From: Dyadobacter sandarakinus
GTDB lineage: Bacteria > Bacteroidota > Bacteroidia > Cytophagales > Spirosomataceae
Assembly (NCBI RefSeq): GCF_016894445.1
Contig: NZ_CP056775.1
Span: 62,001-126,000, forward strand
Direction: 5' to 3'
DNA length: 64,000 bases
Shown here in pieces: positions 16,545 to 24,622 of the stretch. Below the pieces are notes generated by a model. That model was not told the DNA's origin. It did no database searches and worked only from the letters and a program-made list of their open reading frames with translations. Numbering within the stretch: position 1 is the stretch's first letter; each line of letters begins with the position of its first letter. Both the position numbers and the translations under genes were made by a program.

Positions 16545-17147
16545 CTATGCGTGAAGAACTTTCAGGGATTGAGTGTAACCTTCACATTTGATTTGCATGA
16601 TCAGGATTCCTTTGGCGAAACGCTGAACATCGAATACAAACTCTTCAACAACCTGGGTCTTTTTAACCTGTTCCTTGATAAGGGGACGGCCGTTGATGTC
16701 GAAGATGGCTACTACCGGAGCCACGTTGGTCGGGCCGCTGATCTGAGCAAAGATTTTTCCATTCTGGATAGGGTTACCAAGTAGCGTTGCACTCCATTCC
16801 ACTTCGCTTTCCACTTCTTCTGCTTTAAAGCCAGGCATCAGGAAAGATTCGGAAGAATTGTGCTCAACATATACTGATAGAGGGGATTTACCGTCTTCTG
16901 CAAGATAGTCAATTGTGAAAGAGTGGTCAGGTACTTTCATGGTACCTTCGCCGTTGAAGATCTCAACGATTTGTTTTTTGCCGTCAACGTGGAAGATGTA
17001 TTTTCCGTCTTGAACCGGCATATGTACATTCAATGCATTAGGATATGATCCTGGATTTGCAGCTGTTGCTGAGTAAGACAATCCGGATACTGCTGTGGCC
17101 ATTCCAAGACCAATCAATTTTACGAAGTTTCTGCGTTTAATAGTCAT
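16545..17147 (-). CDS. Small Tat-signal protein with T9SS-like C-terminal domain (copy 1)
   Basis: 200 residues. The N-terminus MTIKRRNFVKLIGLGMATAV is a twin-arginine-type signal ending near ATAAN. A short beta-rich region of unknown function follows (about 35-115). The last 80 residues resemble a type A T9SS sorting domain: GNPIQNGKI, VVAIFDINGRPLI, FDVQRFAKGIL and a final LKVLHA. It is clearly related to the 196-residue protein at 26581. Tat export followed by T9SS would be an unusual route. It starts 11 bases after a 90-residue ORF and probably shares its transcript. The function is unknown; the context suggests a role at the EPS-coated cell surface. Confidence 0.8.
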   Translation of the reverse strand: MTIKRRNFVKLIGLGMATAVSGLSYSATAANPGSYPNALNVHMPVQDGKYIFHVDGKKQIVEIFNGEGTMKVPDHSFTIDYLAEDGKSPLSVYVEHNSSESFLMPGFKAEEVESEVEWSATLLGNPIQNGKIFAQISGPTNVAPVVAIFDINGRPLIKEQVKKTQVVEEFVFDVQRFAKGILIMQIKCEGYTQSLKVLHA

Positions 17148-17158
17148 GATGTATAATG

Positions 17159-17431
17159 TTAGAAAATGAATAAAGAGGATGGTTTACGTGTCAGTGTGTG
17201 CGAGTAATCGATCCGGTATAGCATGCTGTAAAAACTTTCACTTTGTACTTTCTGATCTTTCTCCTGCTTTTCAGCAAACCGGGCTGCGAAACTTACCGGT
17301 GCACTTTCTTTGCTCTGAGAAAAATACAAAACACTTTGTTGCTGCTGGGTGAACGAAGTCCAGGAGCCTGATACCGAGGAGCTTCTTTCGAGCCTCCTGG
17401 CAGAACCGTTTAGTTGGAGTGGGTAGGCCAT
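17159..17431 (-). CDS. Possible small protein upstream of Tat/T9SS-tail protein 1
   Basis: 90 residues from ATG 17431, with no recognisable family, signal peptide or membrane segment. Ser and Gln are frequent (for example FTQQQQSVLYFSQSKES). Support: codon use like the neighbours, an 11-base gap to the next gene on the same strand, and a TACCTTTG element 36 bases upstream. Against: no known homologue from memory and low complexity. It could be a non-coding 5' leader instead. Confidence 0.5.
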   Translation of the reverse strand: MAYPLQLNGSARRLERSSSVSGSWTSFTQQQQSVLYFSQSKESAPVSFAARFAEKQEKDQKVQSESFYSMLYRIDYSHTLTRKPSSLFIF

Positions 17432-17466
17432 TTCGTCTTGTGATTGTTATTATTAATTGTTCATTA

Positions 17467-17474
17467 CAAAGGTA
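17467..17474 (-). promoter_or_regulatory. Candidate -7 element for the 17431-16545 transcript
   Basis: TACCTTTG on the minus strand matches TAnnTTTG exactly. The palindrome at 17495-17508 lies about 20 bases upstream of it. Confidence 0.45.
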
Positions 17475-17494
17475 GTAGAAGTTATTCTAAATAC

Positions 17495-17508
17495 CTACAA
17501 GCTTGTAG
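17495..17508. promoter_or_regulatory. Perfect 14-bp palindrome, possible operator
   Basis: CTACAAGCTTGTAG is perfectly self-complementary and sits just upstream of the TACCTTTG element, in the -33 to -45 zone where a regulator could act. Confidence 0.4.
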
Positions 17509-18197
17509 AATTAATTTTTAAAAATTTGTAAAATATTTTTTTGGCACGAAAAATATGTTGCGCGATCGGTCATTTCTGGCCATAAAAGGCTAAAAAGACA
17601 CTTAAACAACAGTATAACTCGCTATGAAAAACATTATAGCCTGAAAATCAATGATTTAGGCTATGTCAAGGAAGCACTTAGAGGAGATATCGAGGATTTG
17701 AATACTCTAAGGAACGAATTTTTGTTGTTACTGCCGCAAAAAACTGTGGAAAAATTTGCAAGTTGTTGACCTGAGTTATCCACCGCGACGTTATTTTACA
17801 CGATCGAACTTTGTAGTAGAAGTACTATACTATACTACGTACAAATAATTTTATTTACCGGTAGCGGAGTATCAGAAAAATGCAATAATGTCGATTGAAG
17901 TGTATAAGAAACACTTCATTATGGTACAATCAGAAGATTGAAAATAAATATAGCTATGTAACTTACGGTTAATATACCTGTCTATATGGTTTATGTACAA
18001 AATGCAAATGACAGCTATTAGAAGATGCAGGTGTCATGTTCCCGGGCGAATACTTAGCCAGGGTTCATAGTCGAGCTTTTTAGTATACTTTCCTTTGAAC
18101 CAAGACCGTAAAACAGCAATGATAAAGTAATTGAATACCTGCAAGTAGAAGTAATTGCTAACTTGCATTTGATTGCAAATTGCCCGACTCCCTCTTC
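17509..18197. other. Long AT-rich divergent region upstream of the Wzi-type gene
   Basis: No gene was seen in about 690 bases. It contains a stable stem-loop at 17636-17664 (ATAGCCT...AAATC, loop AAT, GATTT...AGGCTAT) and tandem CTATA/TACTA wording near 17820. It must hold the promoter of the gene at 18198. Confidence 0.5.
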
Positions 18198-19736
18198 ATG
18201 ATAAAACATCTACTTGGTTCATTCCTGATCCTCTCCACCTGCTGTACCTCATCGGCCCAGCCCGATCCCGCTAAAAGCAGTGATAGTACTGCAAACCAGT
18301 ACTTCCGGCAGGAGGCACATCCAAGCATACACCCCGTGACGGCCACTGTTGAATCCGGACTCACTTCAACTTCCGAGCGTCATGTGCCTTTCTGGATGCG
18401 GGCAAATCAGTTCGGGAATGTGCCGCTGGCTGGAAACTCGGGGTACATTGTGCTGAGAAGTACCAAGGCTTACACCCCAAAAAGAAAGCTGACCGACTGG
18501 GGTTACGCTTTTGAAGGGCGCGCAAACACCGGAGTACGTGACCAGTTCATACTGACGGAAGCCTATGTCAAAGGAAAACTCGGCGTTTTGGAGTTCCGGG
18601 CTGGGAGGTCCCGGCAGATTTCGGGATTGACGGACAGTACCTTGTCGAGCGGATCATTTGCCGTTTCGGGCAATGCACTGGGAATACCGAAACTGGAAAT
18701 TGCAATGCCCGACTATTCAAACCTGCATATACTCGGACAATTCATTGCTGTAAAAGGTAACCTGGCGCATGGATGGCTGGGAACAATGGCAGTCAACCAG
18801 ATCCGGGAAAAACTAAATCCGGCAAAGACGTACTTTCATCAGAAGTCTTTATACATCCGTCTGGGACGTTCCACCGGCCGTGTCCGGCTGTATGGCGGGT
18901 TCAATCATCAGGTTTTCTGGGGTAATGAGCGGATTGTTTACGGCCAGCGCTTCAGGGTTTCGGTGTTTGACTCCTATTATTATGTATTCACCGGCAAAAC
19001 CATGGAGGCAAAAATCAATGGTTTTGAAAAAGGTAAAATGGGTAATCACCTGGGATCGGTTGATATGGGTGGCGATGTAAGGATAGGTCGTACACGTATT
19101 TTTGTTTACCGGCAAAACTTTTATGATGTGGGAGCGTTGGCAAAGCTTGCCAACATTAAAGATGGTCTTAATGGATTCAGCATCACAAACCTGAGTACCG
19201 ACAACCGCACGTTTCAATGGAAGAAAATTCTGGTGGAATTTCTTTATACAAAAAGTCAGGCGGGAGAGCTGAATGCCAGGTACACCAAATCAGGAGATGA
19301 AAATTACTATAACGGCTTCTACAAAGAGGGATGGTCGTACAAAGGAGTGGGCCTTGGAACTCCCTTTATCAGTACTGTAAAAACCACCCGGAGAAATCTC
19401 CCGAATGATCCCCGCGACTACTTTAACAATAACCGGGTAGCCATGCTGCATCTGGCCACGGAAGTGAAGGTTGCCGGTTTTCTTGTACAAGGCCGCCTGT
19501 CCTGTTCGGAAAATTTTGGAACCTACGGAACAAGTCCGGACGGGCATTCACGGGGAAAAATCAGGCGTCAAAGCTATGGCCTCTTCCCCGTATCGCGCCA
19601 GTTATCAGGTGCATTGGATCTGAAAAAGAAAGTAAAAGAAAATACGGAACTGGCCTGCGTGGTGGCATTTGACCGGGGACAGTTATTGCGGAATGCGGTA
19701 GGAGCTACGTTCGGGATTAAAAAAGTGATCCGGTAA
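18198..19736 (+). CDS. wzi: Capsule assembly Wzi-family outer-membrane protein
   Basis: 512 residues from ATG 18198; the TTG at 18180 is less likely. A signal peptide (IKHLLGSFLILSTCCTSSAQ) is followed by a domain rich in alternating aromatic and charged strands, typical of the Wzi beta-barrel family (PF14052): VPFWMRANQFG, YAFEGRANTG, LTEAYVKGKLG, FRAGRSRQISGL and VFWG. Wzi proteins bind EPS at the outer membrane and organise the capsule. It is the only long plus-strand gene besides one glycosyltransferase in this part of the locus and lies between the two lyase/Tat-protein sets. The C-terminus (FGIKKVIR) ends as an outer-membrane strand would. Confidence 0.85.
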   Translation: MIKHLLGSFLILSTCCTSSAQPDPAKSSDSTANQYFRQEAHPSIHPVTATVESGLTSTSERHVPFWMRANQFGNVPLAGNSGYIVLRSTKAYTPKRKLTDWGYAFEGRANTGVRDQFILTEAYVKGKLGVLEFRAGRSRQISGLTDSTLSSGSFAVSGNALGIPKLEIAMPDYSNLHILGQFIAVKGNLAHGWLGTMAVNQIREKLNPAKTYFHQKSLYIRLGRSTGRVRLYGGFNHQVFWGNERIVYGQRFRVSVFDSYYYVFTGKTMEAKINGFEKGKMGNHLGSVDMGGDVRIGRTRIFVYRQNFYDVGALAKLANIKDGLNGFSITNLSTDNRTFQWKKILVEFLYTKSQAGELNARYTKSGDENYYNGFYKEGWSYKGVGLGTPFISTVKTTRRNLPNDPRDYFNNNRVAMLHLATEVKVAGFLVQGRLSCSENFGTYGTSPDGHSRGKIRRQSYGLFPVSRQLSGALDLKKKVKENTELACVVAFDRGQLLRNAVGATFGIKKVIR

Positions 19737-19867
19737 TATCGTCATTCCGGCGGGAAGGTTGCAGTGGGTTTTCGTGAATAAATAGATGTGATTGTTGCAG
19801 CTGTGATGATGGTTTATATCTCCCGTACTAAATGGGTACATATAACAATGTACTTTGTATTTATACA

Positions 19868-19907
19868 AAAATAAACCCGGGAAGCAGCAGCTCTCCGGGT
19901 TTAAAAA
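19868..19907. terminator. Bidirectional terminator between wzi and lyase-like gene 1
   Basis: AAACCCGG (19873-19880) pairs with CCGGGTTT (19895-19902). A-rich and T-rich flanks on both sides fit termination of both converging genes. Confidence 0.75.
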
Positions 19908-19934
19908 CAACCAAAAACCTATTCCTAAACTTAA

Positions 19935-22175
19935 CTATGCAATGGGTAGTGGGTTAGCAATCCTTGATGAAAGTGATTTCTTGTACTCACATTCTACATT
20001 CGCAAACTCCACGGCAAGTGTAGGGCTTGTTGCTGAGCGGTAAATACCGAACTTGAAGTAAGGCCCCAGCTTGTCCACATATCCTATTCCGATTCCCGAA
20101 ACATTGATGATCTCTTTTCCATCAGCCCAGAACTGAAGTTGTCCGGTATTGTATGGTGAAAAACGTGCGCGGTATACAATCCGGTGCCAAACGCCACGGG
20201 CAAGTGTGACACTGCCTCTTCTGATGTAGGTTGGTGCCGTTTTAATCGGGTTTTCCAGTGTAGATGCGGTGTAAACAGAGATCGTATCGGCACCTTCCAG
20301 CCTGACGCCCAGTACCGGACCTGTACTCATTTCGCCCGGATCCTCGGTAGCGTGTACCTGGTTGAGGTAGCACCATTCCACAGCTGACAAATCCAGCGGC
20401 GCACCTTCCTCAATGCGGATCGCATACGAAAACCATACGTCCTGATCAAATGGAAGTGCTGCATTCTTCATGTACATTTCACAGCGCTCCTTTTTCTTCG
20501 GATTGGTTGCATCACCTTGCCAAAGGTCTCCTGCCTGTATCTGTACACGGAAGATCGGCGAAGTTTTGTTGATGGCGCGGTGCATGGAGTACGGCTTGTT
20601 AGGGCTTTGGCAAACGTACTCGGTATCAAAAATCTTTGTTTTTGTTCCGTTATCGCCCAGTGAGCGGTACTCTTCTCTGAACAAAGTCTGGGCAATCTCG
20701 TCTTTTGAATCTACCGTTTCGCCGGTTTCATAAAAGTTAACCATTTGCAGTTCACTTTCCGAAGGCGTAATCTGCAGGTTTCCTGCTGCACTGGACATCC
20801 AGAACCCGCCTGATTTTCTCTGAACAAATACGTCGTGGTCGTCAGTAGTAGGCTTGGCAAGCGTAATAATATCAGCGGCACGCGTAACCTTGTCCGATGT
20901 AGTTCTGATATAGCTGGTGAGTTCCGGGCTTTTTTCAAGTTGAGCACCCCAAACCAGAATGCCGCTTGTACCGTCGCCGGTGTAGCTGGGCTGACCATTC
21001 CCTGGCTCAGGACCAATCTTAGCAGAGACCGAAGAACCATCGAGCAGAAAGGTGGCAGCACACCTGAACCAACCGTTACCCGCATTCTCTATATATGGGG
21101 TGAAAATATCATTTTTGTTACCGACAACCCCATTTACAAGATCAAAGTGAATGGTTACATTATTGATGTTGAAATAAGCCCAGGTGCGTTCCGCAGCTTT
21201 CATAAACACGCTGAAAGTATAAACGGAACCTGCGTCGGCAGGAATTACGGGGTTCGGCATAATGTAATGCTGAACGGATGCTTTGGTGTCTTCCCGAACC
21301 TTGAATACCGTGTCGGTGCCATCCGGCGCTTTGCTCGTGATGGTCATTACGGATGCATACTGCTTCCGCCAGGCCGAATGTGACAGCAACTGGGAGTAGG
21401 GTACGGAGTTGGTTGCCTGCGGCTCGATTAGTGTACCGATCAGCTTGGGTGTACCGTTGGAAAGATCGTAGTTGTAGCGCAGACCGGTGTAAGCGGCTGA
21501 GGTAGTGAGCGCATAGCTGGACATCACGGCTCCTTGTTCAAGCTGGGCACCCCATACATACACGTAAGAGTCCGGATTGCCTTTATAACTTACCGTATTG
21601 AGCTCATTTCTGAGATACATCTGCAAACCTACGCTTTTACCGAGGTCAGGTACAGCAGTCAGCTTGAGTCTCCACCATCCGTTGCCCGAATCCACCATCT
21701 GTGCATCCACAACGTTGGAGCTTTTTGACATGATTGTTCCACGTACCAGATCGACTTTCATACCCGGTGTGCCGCCTGTAAACGAAGCACCATTGGTAAA
21801 GCCAAACTGGGCCATCGAGCGGGTACCTGCCTTGGCGAAGATGCTGATTGTAACCGGCGCATTCTGATCAACAGTTACCGTCCTTGAAAAACGGTGTTCA
21901 CCTGTAACACTATTTTCGGTAAGCCTGCCGGCACTTGAACTACCATCAGGACTGATCACATCTCCTGGTGTTGTAGCAGCCACATTCACCTTTGTCCATG
22001 AGCTGCTTATAAAGTTCTGGCTGTTGGTAAGCCAGTTCTGACCCGGCTGTGCAAAGTGCAGGTAACCGTCTGCTCCGTAAAAAGAAGCCTCCGTAGCGCG
22101 TGAAAACGAGATGTTGTTGTTTGTGGTCGTAGGTTCACGGCGGAAATCAAATACCGATAGTGCGTCAGATTCCAT
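19935..22175 (-). CDS. Polysaccharide-lyase-like protein with phage-tail-type modules (copy 1)
   Basis: 746 residues from ATG 22175 (MESDALSVFDFR); a longer in-frame start exists but the paralogue supports this one. Two related beta-sandwich modules (about 46-215 and 256-430) carry wording typical of phage tail and tail-fibre proteins: SRATEASFYGADGYLHF, NSQNF..SSW, SPDGSSSAGRL, GNGWWRLK, WGAQLE, and between them LRYNYDL...LIGTLIEPQATN. The C-terminal 300 residues resemble heparin-lyase-like PF14099 (GDLWQGD, KERCEMYMKN, VWFSYAIRIE, QVHATEDPG, ARGVWHRIVYRARF). No signal peptide is visible. The C-terminus SLSSRIANPLPIA is nearly shared with the copy at 27191. The likely role is binding or cleaving the EPS; secretion route unknown. 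Confidence 0.8.
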   Translation of the reverse strand: MESDALSVFDFRREPTTTNNNISFSRATEASFYGADGYLHFAQPGQNWLTNSQNFISSSWTKVNVAATTPGDVISPDGSSSAGRLTENSVTGEHRFSRTVTVDQNAPVTISIFAKAGTRSMAQFGFTNGASFTGGTPGMKVDLVRGTIMSKSSNVVDAQMVDSGNGWWRLKLTAVPDLGKSVGLQMYLRNELNTVSYKGNPDSYVYVWGAQLEQGAVMSSYALTTSAAYTGLRYNYDLSNGTPKLIGTLIEPQATNSVPYSQLLSHSAWRKQYASVMTITSKAPDGTDTVFKVREDTKASVQHYIMPNPVIPADAGSVYTFSVFMKAAERTWAYFNINNVTIHFDLVNGVVGNKNDIFTPYIENAGNGWFRCAATFLLDGSSVSAKIGPEPGNGQPSYTGDGTSGILVWGAQLEKSPELTSYIRTTSDKVTRAADIITLAKPTTDDHDVFVQRKSGGFWMSSAAGNLQITPSESELQMVNFYETGETVDSKDEIAQTLFREEYRSLGDNGTKTKIFDTEYVCQSPNKPYSMHRAINKTSPIFRVQIQAGDLWQGDATNPKKKERCEMYMKNAALPFDQDVWFSYAIRIEEGAPLDLSAVEWCYLNQVHATEDPGEMSTGPVLGVRLEGADTISVYTASTLENPIKTAPTYIRRGSVTLARGVWHRIVYRARFSPYNTGQLQFWADGKEIINVSGIGIGYVDKLGPYFKFGIYRSATSPTLAVEFANVECEYKKSLSSRIANPLPIA

Positions 22176-22217
22176 AGTAGTATGATAGTATATGCGGTTG
22201 ATTAATGTGAGACAATA

Positions 22218-22225
22218 CAAAAGTA
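22218..22225 (-). promoter_or_regulatory. Candidate -7 element for lyase-like gene 1
   Basis: TACTTTTG on the minus strand fits TAnnTTTG, 43 bases before the ATG at 22175. A T-rich run lies at the -33 position. Confidence 0.45.
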
Positions 22226-22672
22226 GTTATGGGAGTACAGAAAAAAAAATTTATATGACAAATTTTTTGAATTAATTCTACAATAGCAATTCAAGCTAAT
22301 TTTTACATGTATAATGATATGCCTGATTACGACCTTTTATCCTGCCTTCTGAAATGATTGATGATCTTCCTCAAACACCGCCATAATGCATTGAATGCAC
22401 GTTATCAGATAGATAGAGGATGATTTTGATATCATTGAGGATGTTTTCAACAATCTAATCAGGGCTGCTCTCTGTACTGGCGTTTTTAAGTTCAGACTAC
22501 CTATCTTTGTAGTATAGCCATGTAGCAGTCACTGCCGAAATTAGGCAATGTTGGTTGCATTCATTTTCATGTGTTCCCATACACAACAGCCTGGCATGCC
22601 ATGTGCCGGTTTAGATTACCAAGCGGAACCTCCTATCAATCAGGTCTTAGTAAATTATTGTTAGCAATCCAT
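22226..22672. other. Divergent intergenic region between lyase-like gene 1 and a glycosyltransferase
   Basis: No gene was seen. It holds the minus promoter near 22225 and TATCTTTG (22502-22509), an exact TAnnTTTG match for the plus-strand glycosyltransferase at 22673. The 22226-22320 part is very AT-rich. Confidence 0.45.
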
Positions 22673-23641
22673 ATGTCAGACAATGTATTGGGCGCCGTCC
22701 CGGGCACATCAGCATCCATCCCTGAAAAGAAGTTTTCCATCATCATACCCCACAAAAACGCTACACACTTAATTACGCGTTTGCTGGACTCGATTCCTGC
22801 AAGTCCCGACATTGAAATCATCATTGTGGATGACAGCAGCACCGAGGACGAAAAACGAAAGCTGAGAGAGTTCGATTTTGGTAGAGAAGTAGTTCTAATC
22901 TTTGAAACTGCTGCGAAAGGAGCCGGACGCGCCAGGAACACTGCCCTGAAACACGCCACAGGAAAATGGCTGCTATTTGCAGATGCAGACGACTACTTTG
23001 CCGGCAATATGTTGAGCCTGATTGAGAAGTACTACAATGCTGAGGAAGACATCATTTTCTTTGGCACGGGCAGCGTTTTCAACGATGATATTACGCAGGT
23101 AGCTTATCGTCACCAGCGGTACCTGAAATTGGTTTCCGATTTTGTAGCTGACCCGAGTCAGGACAATGAAGATGCATTGCGGTACTACTTCAATCCGCCT
23201 TGGGGCAAGCTGATCAGGCGGCAGATGGTGGAGCAGTACAATTTGCGCTTTCAGGAGATTCTGGCTTCCAACGATATCTACTTTTCCATTACTTCGGCAA
23301 ATCGGGCCAGGAAAATAGCAGCCACAACCGATGTGCTGTACATTATCACCGTAACGCCGGGTAGTATCAGCAATTCATTCAGCAAAGAGCACTTTGATAC
23401 GCGCTTTAATGCTGCATTGCAGGCCAATGACTTTCTGCGGTCTATCAACAAGCGCAAGTACCAGCAGTCGGTACTGTATTACCTGGCCCGCTCGCATGCA
23501 TTCGGCTGGAAGTACGTATTGTATGTAATGCAGAAACTTGTCCAGCACCGCTCCAACATTTTTATAGGGATTGAAAAAATTGTGGGTTACAAGAAGATGC
23601 TGAGCCAGCGCGAAAACCCTTCGTTTGTGCCTAAAAAGTAG
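22673..23641 (+). CDS. Glycosyltransferase family 2
   Basis: 322 residues from ATG 22673 (MSDNVLG); the longer frame from 22571 adds an unlikely tail. It is a GT-A fold enzyme: FSIIIPHKNATHLITRLLDSI, EIIIVDDSS, GAGRARNTALKHATGKW and FADADDYF (the DXD metal site). Such enzymes move a sugar from a nucleotide donor to a lipid-linked acceptor in the cytoplasm. The C-terminal part, with LRYYFNPPWGKLIRR, is typical of capsule GT2 members. It is the only glycosyltransferase of the locus on the plus strand and stands apart from the others, so it may have been recruited separately. Confidence 0.87.
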   Translation: MSDNVLGAVPGTSASIPEKKFSIIIPHKNATHLITRLLDSIPASPDIEIIIVDDSSTEDEKRKLREFDFGREVVLIFETAAKGAGRARNTALKHATGKWLLFADADDYFAGNMLSLIEKYYNAEEDIIFFGTGSVFNDDITQVAYRHQRYLKLVSDFVADPSQDNEDALRYYFNPPWGKLIRRQMVEQYNLRFQEILASNDIYFSITSANRARKIAATTDVLYIITVTPGSISNSFSKEHFDTRFNAALQANDFLRSINKRKYQQSVLYYLARSHAFGWKYVLYVMQKLVQHRSNIFIGIEKIVGYKKMLSQRENPSFVPKK

Positions 23642-23656
23642 GTTTATAGGGCATAC

Positions 23657-23702
23657 AAAAAGACCGGCCGCCAGAAAGCTTCCTGGCGGCCGGTCTTTTT
23701 GT
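23657..23702. terminator. Strong bidirectional terminator
   Basis: AAAAAGACCGGCCGCCAG and CTGGCGGCCGGTCTTTTT form an 18-pair stem with a short loop. It serves both the glycosyltransferase (plus) and the aldo/keto reductase (minus). Confidence 0.92.
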
Positions 23703-23714
23703 ATAAAGTACTGC

Positions 23715-24563
23715 TCAACTTACCAGCTTGGCATTTTCGCGGAGATGCTTTTCATTAAACATGGAGCATAAAATCACCGTGTTCGGAAAATCAGTAAACA
23801 GTTGCTGAAGAATTTCATTGGGCTTCATTTCTTTTGCGGCACCACGCAAAGGAGAGAAGAAGATATTTGGTTTTTGAGCACGTGTCTTGATCAGATTGTC
23901 ATAACCATCCACCCCGACAGAGTTGTCAAACTGAAGTACATCAAACCGATCGAGGTACGGCTGATGAAGTTCCTGCAGGGAGCGCTTGTAGGCAATTCCC
24001 CAGGCCCGGATCTTTCCTTCCTCCTTCAACCTTTGCGCAGCTTCACTCAGCTCATCAATATGCACCAGTTTTTCCAGCGGGTTATGCACAAAGAAGTAGT
24101 CGAGATGGTCGGAACCAAGCGCACGTAGGCTTTTTTCAAGGCTCCTTCTCATATCTGCTGCCCTGAACGGGATACGGTCGTGAAACATATCACCTCCTTT
24201 TCCAGGCTGGCCAGTAGGTGCCGGCTGCTTTTTAGGGACGAGGTCAACTTTCTTGTCACCGCTGCGCAGGTAGCGGACCAATGGTTTAAGCGGTTTCAGC
24301 AGTTCGGATTTCCAGTTTGCCATGATACCGAATTTGCTGGCTATGGTCATTTCGTTTCGGCGTTCTTTCAGGATTTTTCCTACAAACTCCTCTGCTTCGC
24401 CGTAGCCATAGGACCGTGCGAGATCGAAGTGGGAAATGCCGCAATCCAGTGCACAGTCGATAATGCGTTTTGCAGTTTTACCGTCAACCGCACCCAGGAT
24501 AGGAGCACAGCCGAAGCCCAACGCGGAGGAGGGGATACCTTTTACCAATTCAACTTTTTTCAT
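23715..24563 (-). CDS. Aldo/keto reductase
   Basis: 282 residues with the aldo/keto reductase fold. The catalytic tetrad is visible: D47 (HFDLARSYGYG), Y52 or Y54, K77 (IASKFG) and H160 (FFVHNP). These enzymes reduce carbonyls with NADPH. It follows the GMC oxidoreductase by 59 bases on the same strand, so the two may act in series on a sugar, one oxidising and one reducing (inference). An insertion of about 30 residues after the lysine (LVPKKQPAPTGQPGKGG) is rich in Pro, Lys and Gly. The physiological substrate is unknown. Confidence 0.85.
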   Translation of the reverse strand: MKKVELVKGIPSSALGFGCAPILGAVDGKTAKRIIDCALDCGISHFDLARSYGYGEAEEFVGKILKERRNEMTIASKFGIMANWKSELLKPLKPLVRYLRSGDKKVDLVPKKQPAPTGQPGKGGDMFHDRIPFRAADMRRSLEKSLRALGSDHLDYFFVHNPLEKLVHIDELSEAAQRLKEEGKIRAWGIAYKRSLQELHQPYLDRFDVLQFDNSVGVDGYDNLIKTRAQKPNIFFSPLRGAAKEMKPNEILQQLFTDFPNTVILCSMFNEKHLRENAKLVS

Positions 24564-24622
24564 AAATCGTTTATCTGTGCAGCAAGTGCAGCTTTTGTAA
24601 GTAATGCTCCTTTTTTGTTTGA

